Positions 17,567-26,077 of a DNA stretch of 64,000 nt are shown one piece after another. A model generated the notes under the pieces. That model saw only the letters and a list, made by a program, of their open reading frames with translations, made no database searches and was not told the DNA's origin. Numbering within the stretch: position 1 is the first letter of the stretch; the number at the start of each line of letters is the position of its first letter. The DNA is from Solibacillus isronensis (lineage in GTDB: Bacteria; Bacillota; Bacilli; Bacillales_A; Planococcaceae). The position numbers and the translations under genes are program-made. Where the stretch lies: assembly GCF_900168685.1 (NCBI RefSeq), contig NZ_FVZN01000014.1, positions 1,674,001 through 1,738,000 on the forward strand, given 5' to 3'.

Positions 17567-18625
17567 TTATTTTAAAGCGTCTGCTGTGATTAACTCCGGG
17601 AACACTTCTTTTAATAATGTAAAGTCATGATATGATTCCACATCTGGTTTCTTAGGAATGTTGCCAACACTTAAGAAGTAATCCATGATCCCTTCACTGT
17701 TACTGTCATTCCAGTACGTATTGTCTACTTCCATTGAATAGAAGTTACGGTTCATGATTTCTGATAACTCTTCTTCTGTTAGACGTAATTCAGGTGATAA
17801 GATTTTTACAGCCTCTTCACGATTGTCATTAATGAAGTCTGTCCCTTTCTTCAGTGCACGAATTAAAGCCTTAATTGTGTTTGGATTTTTTTCTAAGAAA
17901 TCATCTGTTGCAATTAATGTTGAGTGAACACTTAACCAGTTCACTTCACCTTGTTTTTCAGGTAAATTACTTTGACGACCACTTAAAATAAATTCTCCAC
18001 CGGCTTGCGTACCTTTAGTAATAAATGGTTCCCACGCAGCTAATGCATCAATATCACCTCGTTGTAATGCAACTAAACCGTCACTTGGTGCTAAGTTGAT
18101 GTAATCGATTTTACTGACATCTACACCTAATTCTTCACCCATACTTTTTATTGCGTAATAAACTTCAGCACCATTGGGCATCCCTACTTTTAATCCTTCT
18201 AAGTCTTTTGCACTTTCTAATTTCAAACCAGGCCGACTTACCATCGCTTGTGTACCAGCCATTTGGTCTAATACCGCAACTACTTTTACATTTACATCTG
18301 AAGCTGTGATTGTTAATGGTAAAAAGTTAGACATTAAACTGATTGGGGCACTCCCACCAGCAATCATTGATCCCATTTCAGGACCATTTTCGATTAAATG
18401 GTTTTTAACTTTTACACCCTCTTCTTCAAAAAAACCTTGTTTTTCGGCAATAATTTGAGCTGCTGAGATTTGAGCGTCACGTACCCCCATCAACGTCAAC
18501 TCTTTTTGTTCAACCTCTGCGCCATTAGCTGAGCTACTTGAAACTTCCTCTTTTTCACTTCCACAAGCTACTAGCAACATTGTTAAGATTAATAAAGTAA
18601 AGATATGTTTAAATTTCTTCATCAA
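17567..18625 (-). CDS. ABC transporter substrate-binding lipoprotein (NMT1/TauA-SsuA type)
   Basis: A lipoprotein of 352 residues with signal and lipobox LLVAC. The mature part follows the NMT1/SsuA pattern (GVRDAQISAAQIIAEKQGFFEEEGV, later GDIDALAAWEPF). This branch binds small nitrogen- or sulfur-containing compounds and thiamine precursors such as HMP. The downstream hydantoinase and amidase point to a cyclic ureide or its carbamoyl derivative. AGGAGGGG lies before the two-Met start. Confidence 0.9.
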   Translation of the reverse strand: MMKKFKHIFTLLILTMLLVACGSEKEEVSSSSANGAEVEQKELTLMGVRDAQISAAQIIAEKQGFFEEEGVKVKNHLIENGPEMGSMIAGGSAPISLMSNFLPLTITASDVNVKVVAVLDQMAGTQAMVSRPGLKLESAKDLEGLKVGMPNGAEVYYAIKSMGEELGVDVSKIDYINLAPSDGLVALQRGDIDALAAWEPFITKGTQAGGEFILSGRQSNLPEKQGEVNWLSVHSTLIATDDFLEKNPNTIKALIRALKKGTDFINDNREEAVKILSPELRLTEEELSEIMNRNFYSMEVDNTYWNDSNSEGIMDYFLSVGNIPKKPDVESYHDFTLLKEVFPELITADALK

Positions 18626-18645
18626 TACCCCTCCTAGGTCAATTC

Positions 18646-19497
18646 TTATTTTTCAATGGCAGCATGTGCTCCACCTTTACGCCAGAATAAAATTCTATTT
18701 TTAAATTTGCGCAATAAGTAGGCAAATAAACTGTACTCTAAACCGATTAATACAATAGCGACAAACATATTCGAAATTTTGAAATAATTTCGGGCATCAA
18801 CAATTATATAACCTAAACCACTCTCAGCTCCCATCATTTCAGAAACTACCAACGCGGAAAACGATAAGCCTAAACTTACTTCAACCCCTACAAGAATACT
18901 TGGAATCGCTGATGGGATTATTACCCGAGTAAATATTTGTTTCTGACTAGCACCTAAACTTAAAGCTGATCTTACTAGCGTAGAGTTCACTGACTTTAAT
19001 CCGTCTAGCGTATACACCAAAACTGGAATAAATGTTGACCAAGCAATTAATAGCACTTTAGGAAACTCGCCAATACCAAACCAGATAATAAATAGTGGCA
19101 GTAAAGCTAATGCTGGAATCGGCCCTACTAAATTGATAATAGGTGCAATCCACGTTTCAACGAACTTAAAGCGTACCATGACAACCCCCATTGCAATAGC
19201 TGCCAAAACACCGATTGAAAAACCAACAATGATACGAAGCGTACTCGAAATAATACTGCTCGTAAGCATTCCTGTTTGTGCAAGTGCGTAACCATCAGCA
19301 ACTACTAAAGTTGGAGGCGGTAAAAATACGGGGTTAAACCAAGCAAAATTCTGATTTAAGCGTCCAAATAATTCCCAAACAATAAAGAACGCTACGATTG
19401 GTAAAAATGCTTTTAAGGCAACCTTTGCATTAAAACTCTTTAACTTCACACTCTTTTTTTCGCGTGGTAAACTCTCAGTTAATGCTGCATCTTTCAT
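18646..19497 (-). CDS. ABC transporter permease (SsuC/TauC type)
   Basis: A protein of 283 residues with six predicted membrane segments and the BPD_transp_1 coupling loop near residues 180-200 (ALSLGASQKQIFTRVIIPSAIP), which contacts the ATPase. Forms the membrane channel of the importer together with the neighbouring ATPase and binding protein. The gene is separated by 11 bases from the ATPase gene and 20 from the lipoprotein gene. Confidence 0.92.
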   Translation of the reverse strand: MKDAALTESLPREKKSVKLKSFNAKVALKAFLPIVAFFIVWELFGRLNQNFAWFNPVFLPPPTLVVADGYALAQTGMLTSSIISSTLRIIVGFSIGVLAAIAMGVVMVRFKFVETWIAPIINLVGPIPALALLPLFIIWFGIGEFPKVLLIAWSTFIPVLVYTLDGLKSVNSTLVRSALSLGASQKQIFTRVIIPSAIPSILVGVEVSLGLSFSALVVSEMMGAESGLGYIIVDARNYFKISNMFVAIVLIGLEYSLFAYLLRKFKNRILFWRKGGAHAAIEK

Positions 19498-19508
19498 ATG
19501 CTTCCCTC

Positions 19509-20261
19509 CTAATCTCGTATTACTTGACTTGCATCCACTTCATCCATCAGTAATCCTTCAATTTCTGTCATCAATTCCGAAAAACGAGGATGATTGTAAG
19601 TACGAGGATGCTCAATACCCACGTCGTAAACTTTAGCAATTTGACCTTTTTTCATCACAACAACTCTGTCCCCTAAATGAATTGCTTCGCTAATGCTATG
19701 AGTAACGAAAATCACCATCGGCTTAAGCTCTTGGCAAATTTTCAATAATTCTTTACGCATCGTATCCCTCGTTAAAATGTCCAATGCTCCAAAAGGCTCG
19801 TCCATCAATAAAATTTCTGGTCCGCTTGCGAGAGCACGAGCAATTCCTACTCGTTGTTTCATCCCACCCGAAAGTTCATCTGGATAATGGTTGGCATAAT
19901 CTTTTAAACCAATCATATTGAGATACTGCTCCGCTAATACTTTTGCTTCTTTTTCAGGCATCCCTTGTACAGTTAAACCAAAGGCAATATTCGTTAACAC
20001 GTCATACCATGGAAATAAAGCGTGATCTTGGAAAACAACTCCTCTTGATTTATTAGGACCTGTTATATCTACTCCATCAACTTTTAACACCCCGGAATCA
20101 GCTTTCAAAAAACCTGCAATTAAATTTAAAAGTGTCGATTTCCCACATCCACTATGTCCTAGTACACATATTATTTCACTAGGCTTAACTGTAAGATTGA
20201 TATCATTCAAAACCTGTTTAGCTCCGAATGATTTATTAATGCTTTCAACAACCAACTGCAT
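19509..20261 (-). CDS. ABC transporter ATP-binding protein (SsuB/TauB type)
   Basis: An ATPase of 250 residues with Walker A (GHSGCGKST), a Q-loop (VVFQDHALFPW), signature LSGGMKQR, Walker B (ILLMDEPFGALD) and H-switch (FVTHSISEA), typical of nitrate/taurine/aliphatic-sulfonate importers. The ATG at 20261 is chosen over the GTG 7 codons upstream because AGGGTGG then has normal spacing. It is the first gene of the importer block, downstream of two operator-like palindromes. Confidence 0.93.
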   Translation of the reverse strand: MQLVVESINKSFGAKQVLNDINLTVKPSEIICVLGHSGCGKSTLLNLIAGFLKADSGVLKVDGVDITGPNKSRGVVFQDHALFPWYDVLTNIAFGLTVQGMPEKEAKVLAEQYLNMIGLKDYANHYPDELSGGMKQRVGIARALASGPEILLMDEPFGALDILTRDTMRKELLKICQELKPMVIFVTHSISEAIHLGDRVVVMKKGQIAKVYDVGIEHPRTYNHPRFSELMTEIEGLLMDEVDASQVIRD

Positions 20262-20301
20262 AACATCATCCACCCTTCTCACTTACTAGTCTGTTACATC
20301 A

Positions 20302-20317
20302 TATAGTCTGACTTATT
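20302..20317. promoter_or_regulatory. FCD-type GntR operator candidate, proximal
   Basis: TATAGTCTGACTTATT contains the dyad TAgTC-T-GACtTA, of the GTC-N-GAC shape used by FadR-type GntR proteins. It lies 41 bases before the ATPase start. The adjacent gene encodes such a regulator. Confidence 0.6.
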
Positions 20318-20359
20318 AACGGTAATGGATAAGCTATAAGTGTTATCAGCAATAAATCT

Positions 20360-20375
20360 TATAGTCCGACTTATT
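20360..20375. promoter_or_regulatory. FCD-type GntR operator candidate, distal
   Basis: TATAGTCCGACTTATT differs from the proximal copy at one central base. The two sites are 58 bp apart, between the regulator stop and the transporter start. Confidence 0.6.
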
Positions 20376-20390
20376 GATTCTTAAAAACAC

Positions 20391-21074
20391 TTATAACTCT
20401 TCCAGTAAACCTTTGACCTTTCGTAGATGTCTTTTCATATATATTTTGGCCAGTTCAGGATCTTTCGATTTGATACTTTCGATAATCTTTCGATGTTCAA
20501 CTAATACGTGTTCTAATCTACCAGGCAAATAAATCGTTCTTTCCTGCAAGCGATCCATTGTCCCTTTCAGTGATTTCACAATATTGAACATCACTTCATT
20601 ACGACTCATCCGCGCTAAAGCTAAATGAAATGCAACGTCCGCTTCAGCTGCTTCTTCCGGATTGTTTTCCATCCATCCGAGTAAATTCTCAAGCTCTAGA
20701 ACATCTTTAGGGCTTGCTCTTTCTGAAACTAGTTCTACAATCGCAACTTCTAAAATTTCACGTGTTTCCATCAAATCCAAGAGGCTTTCTTCGTCAGTTC
20801 GTGGCAAGTAGATATTAGCCATTTCTAAAATTGAAAGTTTTCGGATGACCGTACCACTTCGCTTTTTCCGATCAACAATTCCTTGAATCTCAAGAATTTG
20901 TAAAGCTTCTCTAATGGAACTCCGACTCACCCCAAAGATTTTCGATAAATTTTCTTCAGACGGTAAAACTTCACCAGGTTGCAGGCTACCATTGATTAGT
21001 TTTTTTCGAATTTGTTCTACGATATTTTGGGAGATTTTTTCTACCGCAACACCTTCAAACTTCAACTTTATCAC
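20391..21074 (-). CDS. GntR-family regulator, FadR/FCD subfamily
   Basis: A protein of 227 residues. N-terminal winged helix (about 10-75: LPSEENLSKIFGVSRSSIREAL) followed by an all-helical FCD ligand domain (about 85-220, metal-type residues in EVAFHLALARMSRN-like context). Likely binds the pathway substrate or product and controls the importer-hydantoinase operon through the two palindromes downstream of its own stop. GTG 21074 is used; a TTG at 21065 with AGGTGA upstream is also possible. A TnrA-type box lies 75 bp upstream. Confidence 0.85.
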   Translation of the reverse strand: MIKLKFEGVAVEKISQNIVEQIRKKLINGSLQPGEVLPSEENLSKIFGVSRSSIREALQILEIQGIVDRKKRSGTVIRKLSILEMANIYLPRTDEESLLDLMETREILEVAIVELVSERASPKDVLELENLLGWMENNPEEAAEADVAFHLALARMSRNEVMFNIVKSLKGTMDRLQERTIYLPGRLEHVLVEHRKIIESIKSKDPELAKIYMKRHLRKVKGLLEEL

Positions 21075-21148
21075 CTACTTCACTTTTCTAAAAAAGTATT
21101 AAGCTATGTATTGAATTTAAACGATTCACAATTCGAAAACATTAAATA

Positions 21149-21165
21149 TGTCAGATTTTCTTACA
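21149..21165. promoter_or_regulatory. TnrA/GlnR box 1
   Basis: TGTCAGATTTTCTTACA fits TGTNAN7TNACA exactly. A possible minus-strand -10 (TAAATT, 21114-21119) would place the box near -50 relative to gntR transcription, the position of TnrA-activated promoters. Confidence 0.65.
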
Positions 21166-21211
21166 CACTTTTTCTAATTTTTCTAAATATTATTTATTTT
21201 TAGATTTTTTG

Positions 21212-21228
21212 TGTTATATTAAGTGACA
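21212..21228. promoter_or_regulatory. TnrA/GlnR box 2
   Basis: TGTTATATTAAGTGACA also fits TGTNAN7TNACA. It is followed directly by TATAAT (21229-21234), a likely tnrA -10, so the box fills the -10/-35 spacer region and suggests autoregulation. Confidence 0.65.
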
Positions 21229-21270
21229 TATAATACTTTGCTTTTCTCTTATAAAAAGGAGGGATGTTAT

Positions 21271-21585
21271 ATGAAAGTAGACGATTCATTTAAGTATAAG
21301 AAAGTGATTAATATTGGTGTAGTTAGTGAACTGACGGGGCTTACCGAAAGGAAGATTAGGTATTACGAGGAAAGAAAACTTATATTTCCTGAGCGTAATG
21401 CTAGTGGAACAAGAAAGTATTCCTTTCAAGATGTGGAAGTTCTAGTTGCTATCAGCAATGAAGTAGAGGACGGTGTCAGTACATTTGAAATCCGTCAAAA
21501 TATTATTAAAAAAGAAAAAAGAGCCAAAAAAATTATGACTCAAGGGCAGGTGAATGCACATTTTAAGTTATATAAAAATAATTAA
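21271..21585 (+). CDS. tnrA: TnrA-type MerR-family nitrogen regulator
   Basis: A protein of 104 residues with the MerR winged helix (IGVVSELTGLTERKIRYYEERKL) and the C-terminal tail GQVNAHFKLYKNN. The tail matches TnrA's feedback-inhibited glutamine synthetase contact; GlnR has a different tail. In Bacillus TnrA acts during nitrogen limitation. The ATG at 21271 follows AAGGAGGG. Divergent from the ureide operon, with two TnrA boxes in between, so it probably controls both itself and that operon. Confidence 0.85.
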   Translation: MKVDDSFKYKKVINIGVVSELTGLTERKIRYYEERKLIFPERNASGTRKYSFQDVEVLVAISNEVEDGVSTFEIRQNIIKKEKRAKKIMTQGQVNAHFKLYKNN

Positions 21586-21668
21586 AAACAAATGAGTGTG
21601 CAATGAATAGCAACACAATAAAAGTAACTGACAAAGTAACTAAGAAAACAAGCAGTATATTCCATGTC

Positions 21669-22127
21669 TTATTTAGCTAGCTCATCTTTACTTGTTTTCT
21701 GTTTTAGTCCTTCTTTAACGGCCCAATTCTGGTGGGCATGTATTAAGAGATCCCGGGCTTTATCTGTCTCAATCCATTTTATAAAATGGTCGTCATCAAT
21801 GGGATCTTGAATTTTATTTAATAATTGTGCGAAGTAGAAATAGCCATCATTTAGAATAGGCTTTTTTTTAGTTGAGAGAAAAAAGCACTTTGCGTTCCCT
21901 ATAAAAGGGCCGATCACTACGTTATATCCTGTTTCTTCAAGTATTTCTCTCTCCAAGCATTGCAAATGGTTTTCATGACCTTCAATCCCGCCACCCGGCA
22001 AAAAGTAATTACCCCTTGAAGTTTGGACTGTCAAGACTTCATTCATTGTTGAATTAAATATAACGGCATAAACCCCTTTTCTTAATTCATAATTAAGGCC
22101 TTTTAATTTTTCTCCAAATACTTTCAC
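21669..22127 (-). CDS. Nudix hydrolase
   Basis: A protein of about 152 residues with a complete Nudix box starting GGGIEGHENHLQ and ending REILEETGY. It hydrolyses a nucleoside diphosphate linked to another group; the substrate is not predictable. GTG at 22127 is chosen because AGGTG lies 7 bases upstream; GTG 22136 is the alternative. Preceding and following genes are unrelated. Confidence 0.8.
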   Translation of the reverse strand: MKVFGEKLKGLNYELRKGVYAVIFNSTMNEVLTVQTSRGNYFLPGGGIEGHENHLQCLEREILEETGYNVVIGPFIGNAKCFFLSTKKKPILNDGYFYFAQLLNKIQDPIDDDHFIKWIETDKARDLLIHAHQNWAVKEGLKQKTSKDELAK

Positions 22128-22154
22128 TATTTTCACCTACTGCTAATGGATTTG

Positions 22155-22768
22155 TTAGCTTGATTTTGCATCTACTGCTATATATGTATTGCTGTATGGA
22201 AGCGTGTGAATTCTCTTTACATCCCAAAGTATTTCAAACTCTTCAATCGGAACTTTTCGATTATAATTCTTCTGTTCTCCTTCATCATTTACTAAATGAC
22301 TCAACGATTCTGAAAGGTAAATGTACTCTTTGTCATAGCCAATTACCGGGACAAAATGCAGATTTTTGAGATCCTTCTGTACTTTAATAAAAACAATTAC
22401 TGGCGTTCCTTTACTGACTTCGGACTTTAATGTATTTATATTACCTTTATAATATTTAGTCTTAAATCCATAATTTCTTAACACAGTGCGTATCCCTTTT
22501 GGGTATACATTGCCTGCTCTTGTTTTGTTGGGAAATTGCTTATATAACGCTTCCCCTTCAGCATCCATACCAAAGTGACGAAGGAGATACGCTGTTGAAA
22601 ATGCCGCGCACTCCGTACCTTTTTGGAAGCGATCCGATTCTCATGCTGAATCATGTAGGTAGTCGGAAAATCCTTTTTTCGTATAACCGGAATAGGTAAA
22701 GTCATTAAATAAGTATTAATGGACATTGAGATAATTACCCATAAAACAACTGAATTAATTATAATCAT
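22155..22768 (-). pseudogene. Papain-like C39-type cysteine peptidase, frameshifted
   Basis: Two overlapping frames together make one protein of about 204 residues. The 5' frame gives an N-terminal membrane or signal helix and runs to ...ENRIASKK. The 3' frame gives KGTECAAFSTAYLLRHFGMD... with the catalytic Cys, and LHFVPVIGYD with the His. The break is at a 5-base A homopolymer (minus strand, near 22621); one more A would restore the frame. Either a recent pseudogene or a sequencing error. The whole protein would be an exported or membrane-tethered C39-like peptidase. Confidence 0.75.
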
Positions 22769-22985
22769 GTTACTCCACCAATATATGACTGCAATGTGTA
22801 ACTACTTTTCTCTTTTTATCTTCTTAGAGTTTGCCAATAGCACAATTACCTAGAAATTATATATTCTCGAACTAGAAATTGAGAAGCAGTTAAATACATA
22901 AAAAAACATGAGGGTTTTAATTAACACATTTCTCCATCTCATATTTAACAGCATCCTTTAAAGTTAGTGAGTTACTATATTTGAT

Positions 22986-23822
22986 TTAAATTATGTGTAA
23001 TTGCGTTTTCATTCTCTCCTCAAAATCTGGATGTCCCCAATAAAGCATTGCGTTCTCAATACCTTCCTCATCTACTAAATGCTTTACTAAAAGATAAGCA
23101 ATGTAATAACCAAGCCGGCTATAGCCAAAAGTTTGACCACCGTTAATCGAAAACCATTCTTTAAATATTGCTGCTGTTGTACTTTGATCGATATCATGCT
23201 GAAAAGTATTAATAATGGTTTTTGTATTTTCTACACAAAATGAAAGCCACTCTGGATCAGGTTGATAAGCAAAATAAATATCTTGGTCTGCATTTACTAC
23301 TAATGTTGATAAATAAGTCGCTACCCCCTCTTGCAATAGCCAGGTGAACGGGTTATACCATTGTATATCTTTTGCATCTATCCCATTATGTGTAGTGAAA
23401 AGATGATGGGCTGCATGGCCAAATTCATGTGCAATTATTACATTTAGGCCATCTTCATTCGGTTCAAACTTTTCAACACAAAAAGCAATATGAGGATCCA
23501 TGGAACGATAAGTATAAGCATTCGAACCACCTAGACCGACAAAAATATAAACATCTTTTGAAAACTTTATCGGAAATCGCTTTTCGTATTCCTTTATAAT
23601 TTGAGGTGTTAGCGACTTCAATTTTTCCGTAATCCAGTTCATTTGCTCAATCTTGTCTGGTTGTGTCTTTAACGCATTATCAAATTTCAGTTCTTTATTG
23701 TGACAATGATTTTCAAAGTAATAACTATAAATTTCAGGATGTTTGTTAAAATAATTTTCGTAATACACTTTTGAAGGTTCATACTGATTCAGAAATGGAC
23801 TTGCCAGATCGTATATTTTCAT
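22986..23822 (-). CDS. Zincin metallopeptidase-like protein (HEFGH)
   Basis: A protein of 278 residues with the HExxH zinc motif HEFGHAAHH near residue 145 and a downstream Glu in LLQEGVATYLS, the usual third ligand of gluzincins. No signal peptide, so probably cytoplasmic. It resembles the DUF2268-like gene at 53746 in size and layout, although the sequences are far apart. TTGGAG lies before the ATG. Substrate unknown. Confidence 0.7.
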   Translation of the reverse strand: MKIYDLASPFLNQYEPSKVYYENYFNKHPEIYSYYFENHCHNKELKFDNALKTQPDKIEQMNWITEKLKSLTPQIIKEYEKRFPIKFSKDVYIFVGLGGSNAYTYRSMDPHIAFCVEKFEPNEDGLNVIIAHEFGHAAHHLFTTHNGIDAKDIQWYNPFTWLLQEGVATYLSTLVVNADQDIYFAYQPDPEWLSFCVENTKTIINTFQHDIDQSTTAAIFKEWFSINGGQTFGYSRLGYYIAYLLVKHLVDEEGIENAMLYWGHPDFEERMKTQLHII

Positions 23823-23866
23823 AAAGATTTCTCCAATCTTTTAATTAATCATTTCCAGCCATGCAC

Positions 23867-24358
23867 TTATTTAAAATCAACTAAATCTCCAATTTTATAT
23901 TGTTCTGTCGCGATTTCGCCATCATTGTTTATGCTTACTTCAAAAATAATTCTGTTCAATGCCTCTCTCATTGATTCTTCATTTAATCCTTTAGAATAAA
24001 AGACAAATTCCTGCGCATGCTTTGCAAAATTCTCGCTCTCATTATTTTGTTCACTACCGCCTCCAAACCAATACCTGTCTGTAGCATCAACTGAATCGAT
24101 CGCTTCTTTCCAACTATCGCTAAATGCGAATTGAACTTTCTGACCGGCTACATCATTTACTTTCACGTTAATTGTAAATTTCCTGAAATTATCAATTTGG
24201 GGATTTTCTAATTCATGTGTTCCAACACTCTCAAATTCATCCTCAGTCAAATGTGATATTACGGCTTCAATTGTTGTAGTAGGTTCTGCACGAAAACTGC
24301 ATGCAGTCGTAATGAGTATTACGGAAAACAAACAGAGTAAAAAAGTGAATTTTTTCAT
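23867..24358 (-). CDS. Lipoprotein of unknown function
   Basis: A 163-residue lipoprotein beginning MKKFTFLLCLFSV, with lipobox LITTAC and a folded domain after it. The ATG at 24358 is chosen because GGGAGG precedes it. The start lies 11 bases after the GNAT gene, so the two are cotranscribed. No family is recognised. Confidence 0.65.
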   Translation of the reverse strand: MKKFTFLLCLFSVILITTACSFRAEPTTTIEAVISHLTEDEFESVGTHELENPQIDNFRKFTINVKVNDVAGQKVQFAFSDSWKEAIDSVDATDRYWFGGGSEQNNESENFAKHAQEFVFYSKGLNEESMREALNRIIFEVSINNDGEIATEQYKIGDLVDFK

Positions 24359-24369
24359 ACTTATCCTCC

Positions 24370-24822
24370 CTATAACTCTTTCGATAACCTGATCATATCG
24401 ATACACTGGATGCCATTCTCGTATATTTCTTCGGAATAATGCTTAATAAAATAGTTATGATCAACTGAAACAATTCGAAAACCGCATTTTTGATATAACG
24501 CCAATTGCCCAATGCTTGAATTTCCAGTACCAATTTCTATCGTCTTATACCTCTGTGTTTTGGCTACATGAATGGCATCATTCACTAATGTTTTCCCAAT
24601 CCCTTTTCCCTGATGAGCTTTGGCTACTGCTACATTGACAATTTCTACAGTTTTCGGTCTTGTCGGCAACAGGACATAGACGCCAATGATTTGCCCCTCA
24701 CTTTCAGCTATAAAACAATCGCCCTTTGATACATAATCTTCTACGATACTTTTTGAAGGGTCCGCCAGTAGCAATAATTCCATTGGTACATTTTCGTGTT
24801 TTTCCAGCCTTTTAATCTCCAC
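24370..24822 (-). CDS. GNAT N-acetyltransferase
   Basis: A protein of 150 residues with the acetyl-CoA pyrophosphate-binding motif A (VAKAHQGKGIGKTLV) and the C-terminal YQKCGF signature. It transfers acetyl from acetyl-CoA to an amine; the substrate is unknown. GTG start with GGGGGA upstream. It is the middle gene of a small unit with the 64-residue protein and the lipoprotein. Confidence 0.85.
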   Translation of the reverse strand: MEIKRLEKHENVPMELLLLADPSKSIVEDYVSKGDCFIAESEGQIIGVYVLLPTRPKTVEIVNVAVAKAHQGKGIGKTLVNDAIHVAKTQRYKTIEIGTGNSSIGQLALYQKCGFRIVSVDHNYFIKHYSEEIYENGIQCIDMIRLSKEL

Positions 24823-24845
24823 ACTTATCCCCCATTATTTCTCGA

Positions 24846-25040
24846 TCAGTTTTGTTTGTTGATATCTTTTTCTAATTCTTTTTCAATGTCTTCATTACTT
24901 AAGTTAGGTTTATCTTCCTCAATCTTATATTTATTTTTAATCAAAATTCCAAGTTCCGAATAATTAATCCCATGCTTTACCGCCAAAAATACAACGATAT
25001 AAATCAAAAAACCTAAAACGGCAAATGATAATAAATCCAT
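24846..25040 (-). CDS. Small membrane protein with charged tail
   Basis: A 64-residue protein with one N-terminal hydrophobic helix (about 4-22) and a highly charged C-terminal half rich in Lys and Glu, probably helical. AAGGAGAGG before the ATG. It is the first gene of a three-gene unit with the GNAT and the lipoprotein. Family unknown. Confidence 0.55.
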   Translation of the reverse strand: MDLLSFAVLGFLIYIVVFLAVKHGINYSELGILIKNKYKIEEDKPNLSNEDIEKELEKDINKQN

Positions 25041-25105
25041 GTAATCCTCTCCTTATATTATAAATTTTACCATAATTGTAGAGTCATATTTGGTGAAAAC
25101 AAAAA

Positions 25106-25130
25106 ACCAGATGGCTCAGTTCCATCTGGT
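25106..25130 (-). terminator. Terminator of the pirin gene
   Basis: ACCAGATGG pairs with CCATCTGGT. A-run at 25101-25106 gives a T-run on the minus strand. Confidence 0.8.
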
Positions 25131-25138
25131 TCATATTT

Positions 25139-26011
25139 TTACTTTCTTACAGCTGGTGGACCAAATTTACCTAGCTGTAAATCACGGAATGCTTCTCTAA
25201 TTTCTTCTTTTGAATTCATCACAAACGGTCCGCCTAGAGCGATTTCTTCTCTAATAGGGACACCTGAATAAATTAAAACTTTAGACCTTGTTGATGCTTT
25301 AATTTTTAATTCGCTCGAATTGTCTTCAGAACCAGCTTCGTTAAATGAGATCGTAGCAGCTCCAGTTTTTGCGATCTTTGTCTTGCTTTCCCCAAATTCC
25401 ATTTCTCCTGCCAACATAAACAGGAAAGAGTTATGGTTTTCGGGTAAAACATGTGTGTATTCAGCACCTTCACGAAGAGTAATTTCTGTCATCGTAATCG
25501 GAACTAGACTTTGCATTGGTCCTGTTACACCTGCAATATTCCCTGAATAAACTCGAACGAATCCGCCATCGATATTAACTACAGGTGCATCTTCAACAAA
25601 AATATTTTGATAAGACGTTTCTGTATGTTTTAAACTTTTCGGCAGGTTCAGCCATAGCTGTAATGTATGAATCAAGTCGTCCTCGAACGCTTCTTCCGCA
25701 TGTCTAGCTGCCCAGCCGGCATTCATATATTGAACATCCCCGGCATTTAAAATGCTGTAACCTCCAGCGTTATCAATATGTTCGAGTCTGCCATCTACAA
25801 CATATGTTACAGTTTGAAAGCCGCGGTGTGGGTGATCAGAGAAAACACCGCGCTTATACCAATCTTCCGCCATTAAAATAAATGGATCGAATTCAGCGCT
25901 ATGATTAGGGTGAAGAATGAATCCTTGTTGGATATGAGGATATCCATTGTTGTTGTACTCCGGATACCAAAAACTTTTAATATCTCTTTGAAAAGCTGCA
26001 TTAGTTGCCAT
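25139..26011 (-). CDS. Pirin family protein
   Basis: A bicupin of 290 residues. The N-terminal cupin carries the pirin pattern DHPHRGFQTVTYV and later NAGWAARHAEE, which supply the His/Glu metal ligands. Some bacterial pirins have quercetinase activity, others regulate enzymes. The role here is unknown. The ATG at 26011 is chosen because GGGAGG precedes it by the right distance. Single-gene unit with its own terminator. Confidence 0.88.
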   Translation of the reverse strand: MATNAAFQRDIKSFWYPEYNNNGYPHIQQGFILHPNHSAEFDPFILMAEDWYKRGVFSDHPHRGFQTVTYVVDGRLEHIDNAGGYSILNAGDVQYMNAGWAARHAEEAFEDDLIHTLQLWLNLPKSLKHTETSYQNIFVEDAPVVNIDGGFVRVYSGNIAGVTGPMQSLVPITMTEITLREGAEYTHVLPENHNSFLFMLAGEMEFGESKTKIAKTGAATISFNEAGSEDNSSELKIKASTRSKVLIYSGVPIREEIALGGPFVMNSKEEIREAFRDLQLGKFGPPAVRK

Positions 26012-26077
26012 TTCTATTCCTCCCACCAAGGTTGCTATGAAAATGTACTATATAAGTAGAAATCTTCCAATTAAAGT

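Noticed and set aside
22910-22985. Protein-like minus-strand frame ending KYEMEKCVN
   Set aside because: About 20 codons with no start codon and an in-frame stop upstream. Too short to call a pseudogene.
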